Shown: positions 21,586 to 22,354 of the stretch, one piece after another
Position numbering within the stretch: the stretch's first letter is position 1
Layout: every line of letters begins with the position of its first letter
Origin: GWA2-46-15 sp964551525
GTDB lineage: Bacteria > Patescibacteriota > Minisyncoccia > Minisyncoccales > GWA2-46-15
Length of the DNA stretch: 22,354 nucleotides
Direction of reading: 5' to 3'
Assembly: GCA_964551525.1 (NCBI GenBank)
Contig: CAZKCH010000009.1
Coordinates: 1 to 22,354 of the forward strand
The notes under the pieces: generated by a model
What the model saw: only the letters and a program-made list of their open reading frames with translations
What the model was told of the DNA's origin: nothing
Database searches by the model: none
Made by a program: the position numbers and the translations under genes

Positions 21586-22354
21586 TTAAGATTTTGTTAA
21601 TGTCCACACTGGCCCAGCTGGAGTGATGACTTGGCTTATCATCATTTCTGACCCACCAATTTTTAATTGCTGAGCGGTTGTGGGATCAGTTATCTTTACG
21701 CCTCTATTCGCTTTTATTGCAGCTTGATCTTTTCGTTTTGGATGCCACGTCGCCCCAAGAGCTGTCGTTAAATTTTTTCTAATATACCAATCAACTCCAA
21801 GAGGATAAACTTCGTAATTGGTTTTTACTGCACCTTCAAGAACAGGCATGGAACCAATAATTGAACCATTCTTTTCTTTTCCGGCGGCAAGATCAGGATC
21901 TGCGGCGGTGAGAGTTGGTATCGCTGGTGCGGGATTATTTGTATATCCTACAAATCTTCTTGCGGTATTTTCATCATCTATCATTTCTCCCCCCGGTCCC
22001 TTCATGTGTCCAAAATGTTGGCGATTCACGCCTGTATGAGAAGCGTAAATCATCGCCGGGTTTACTTTTGCCATTTTCTCAAAACCAACATCGTGTCTGG
22101 CTTTATCAATCCTATTAAATACATCCGGTCCGTGGCTTTCCCTTATTGCAACGACCTGTTCTGGCGTGCCATAAAGTGCTAAATCGTCTAGAATCATAGA
22201 ATCTTTAAGAGAGTTCTGCGAAAGTTTTTTTAATCCCTCGGTACCCAAGCCCTTTAGAGCTTTTCTTGATAAATGATAGCCTGCAATAGCTTGAAAACCT
22301 TTATTTTGGTACCTATTTGGGTCACTTAAAACTGCATCTATATTTCTTGTTTCT
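21586..22354 (-). CDS. C-terminal part of a larger unknown protein (5' end beyond window)
   Basis: The minus frame is open from the right edge to the TAA at 21586, giving 255 visible residues. The apparent start at 22248 is a TTG with an open frame continuing upstream through at least 35 more codons, so I read it as internal Leu. The visible part is hydrophilic, with no membrane helix, catalytic signature or repeat that I recognise; segments such as DDENTARRFVGYTNNPAPAIP and GSIIGSMPVLEGAVK are Pro/Gly-rich. It is upstream of, and probably co-transcribed with, the prgI-virB4 genes. In such loci a large VirB6/TrbL-like protein with a long soluble tail often sits here, so this could be that tail, but the membrane part is not visible to confirm it. 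Confidence 0.7.
   Translation of the reverse strand, partial: ETRNIDAVLSDPNRYQNKGFQAIAGYHLSRKALKGLGTEGLKKLSQNSLKDSMILDDLALYGTPEQVVAIRESHGPDVFNRIDKARHDVGFEKMAKVNPAMIYASHTGVNRQHFGHMKGPGGEMIDDENTARRFVGYTNNPAPAIPTLTAADPDLAAGKEKNGSIIGSMPVLEGAVKTNYEVYPLGVDWYIRKNLTTALGATWHPKRKDQAAIKANRGVKITDPTTAQQLKIGGSEMMISQVITPAGPVWTLTKS

Noticed and set aside
22246..22248. TTG start for the gene at the right edge
   Set aside because: The frame stays open to the window end, so the gene is most likely longer.

Overview
The window reads as chromosomal DNA of a Candidate Phyla Radiation (Patescibacteria) bacterium, probably Parcubacteria-like. This lineage call is inferred from compact genes, a lamin-tail secreted protein, a short PilB, a free-standing PolA-type 5' exonuclease, weak or absent Shine-Dalgarno sequences and a PrgI/TraC-like/VirB4 secretion locus with pilin-domain fusions. 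TGA is used as a normal stop (for example at 5297-5299 and 6034-6036), so UGA is not recoded as in Gracilibacteria/SR1. No rRNA, tRNA or CRISPR array was seen.

Layout. 1-3002 (minus): 5' exonuclease, a membrane HAMP sensor and a soluble PAS-PAS histidine kinase running off the left edge; the last two look like a sensor kinase split over two genes. 3089-4429 (plus): PilB/GspE ATPase. 4428-4568 (minus): an apparently unannotated structured RNA gene with a perfect TTGACA/TATAAT promoter and its own terminator. 4604-6562 (plus): lamin-tail protein, YebC, RuvC. 6546-6849: a self-contained unit with its own promoter, a 55-residue very acidic protein and a double-hairpin terminator. 6875-8806 (plus): class A penicillin-binding protein.

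8803-13415 is the replication-origin neighbourhood. dnaN and dnaA are on minus; rpmH, rnpA, yidC and jag diverge on plus. The 222-nt dnaA-rpmH spacer holds promoters in both directions, a near-consensus DnaA box and an AT-rich stretch, and is the best oriC candidate.

13416-22354 (minus) is a type IV secretion-like operon. In transcription order it runs: an unknown protein cut by the right edge, a 145-residue protein, a four-helix-bundle protein inside a repeat-flanked cassette, PrgI/VirB3-like, a TraC-like VirB4 N-terminal half, the VirB4 ATPase, an acidic membrane protein, a pilin-like module fused to an M23 peptidoglycan peptidase, a secreted cysteine-rich protein, and a second pilin-like module fused to beta-gamma-crystallin-like Greek keys. 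I infer an envelope-spanning apparatus with its own wall-cutting enzyme and a crystallin-bearing surface component. Short phased tandem repeats (7, 7/9 or 10 bp, each with a different unit) fill several spacers here and the dnaA leader.

Best leads for something undescribed: the minus-strand RNA at 4428-4568, the two pilin-module fusions, the repeat-flanked four-helix-bundle cassette, and the small acidic protein unit.
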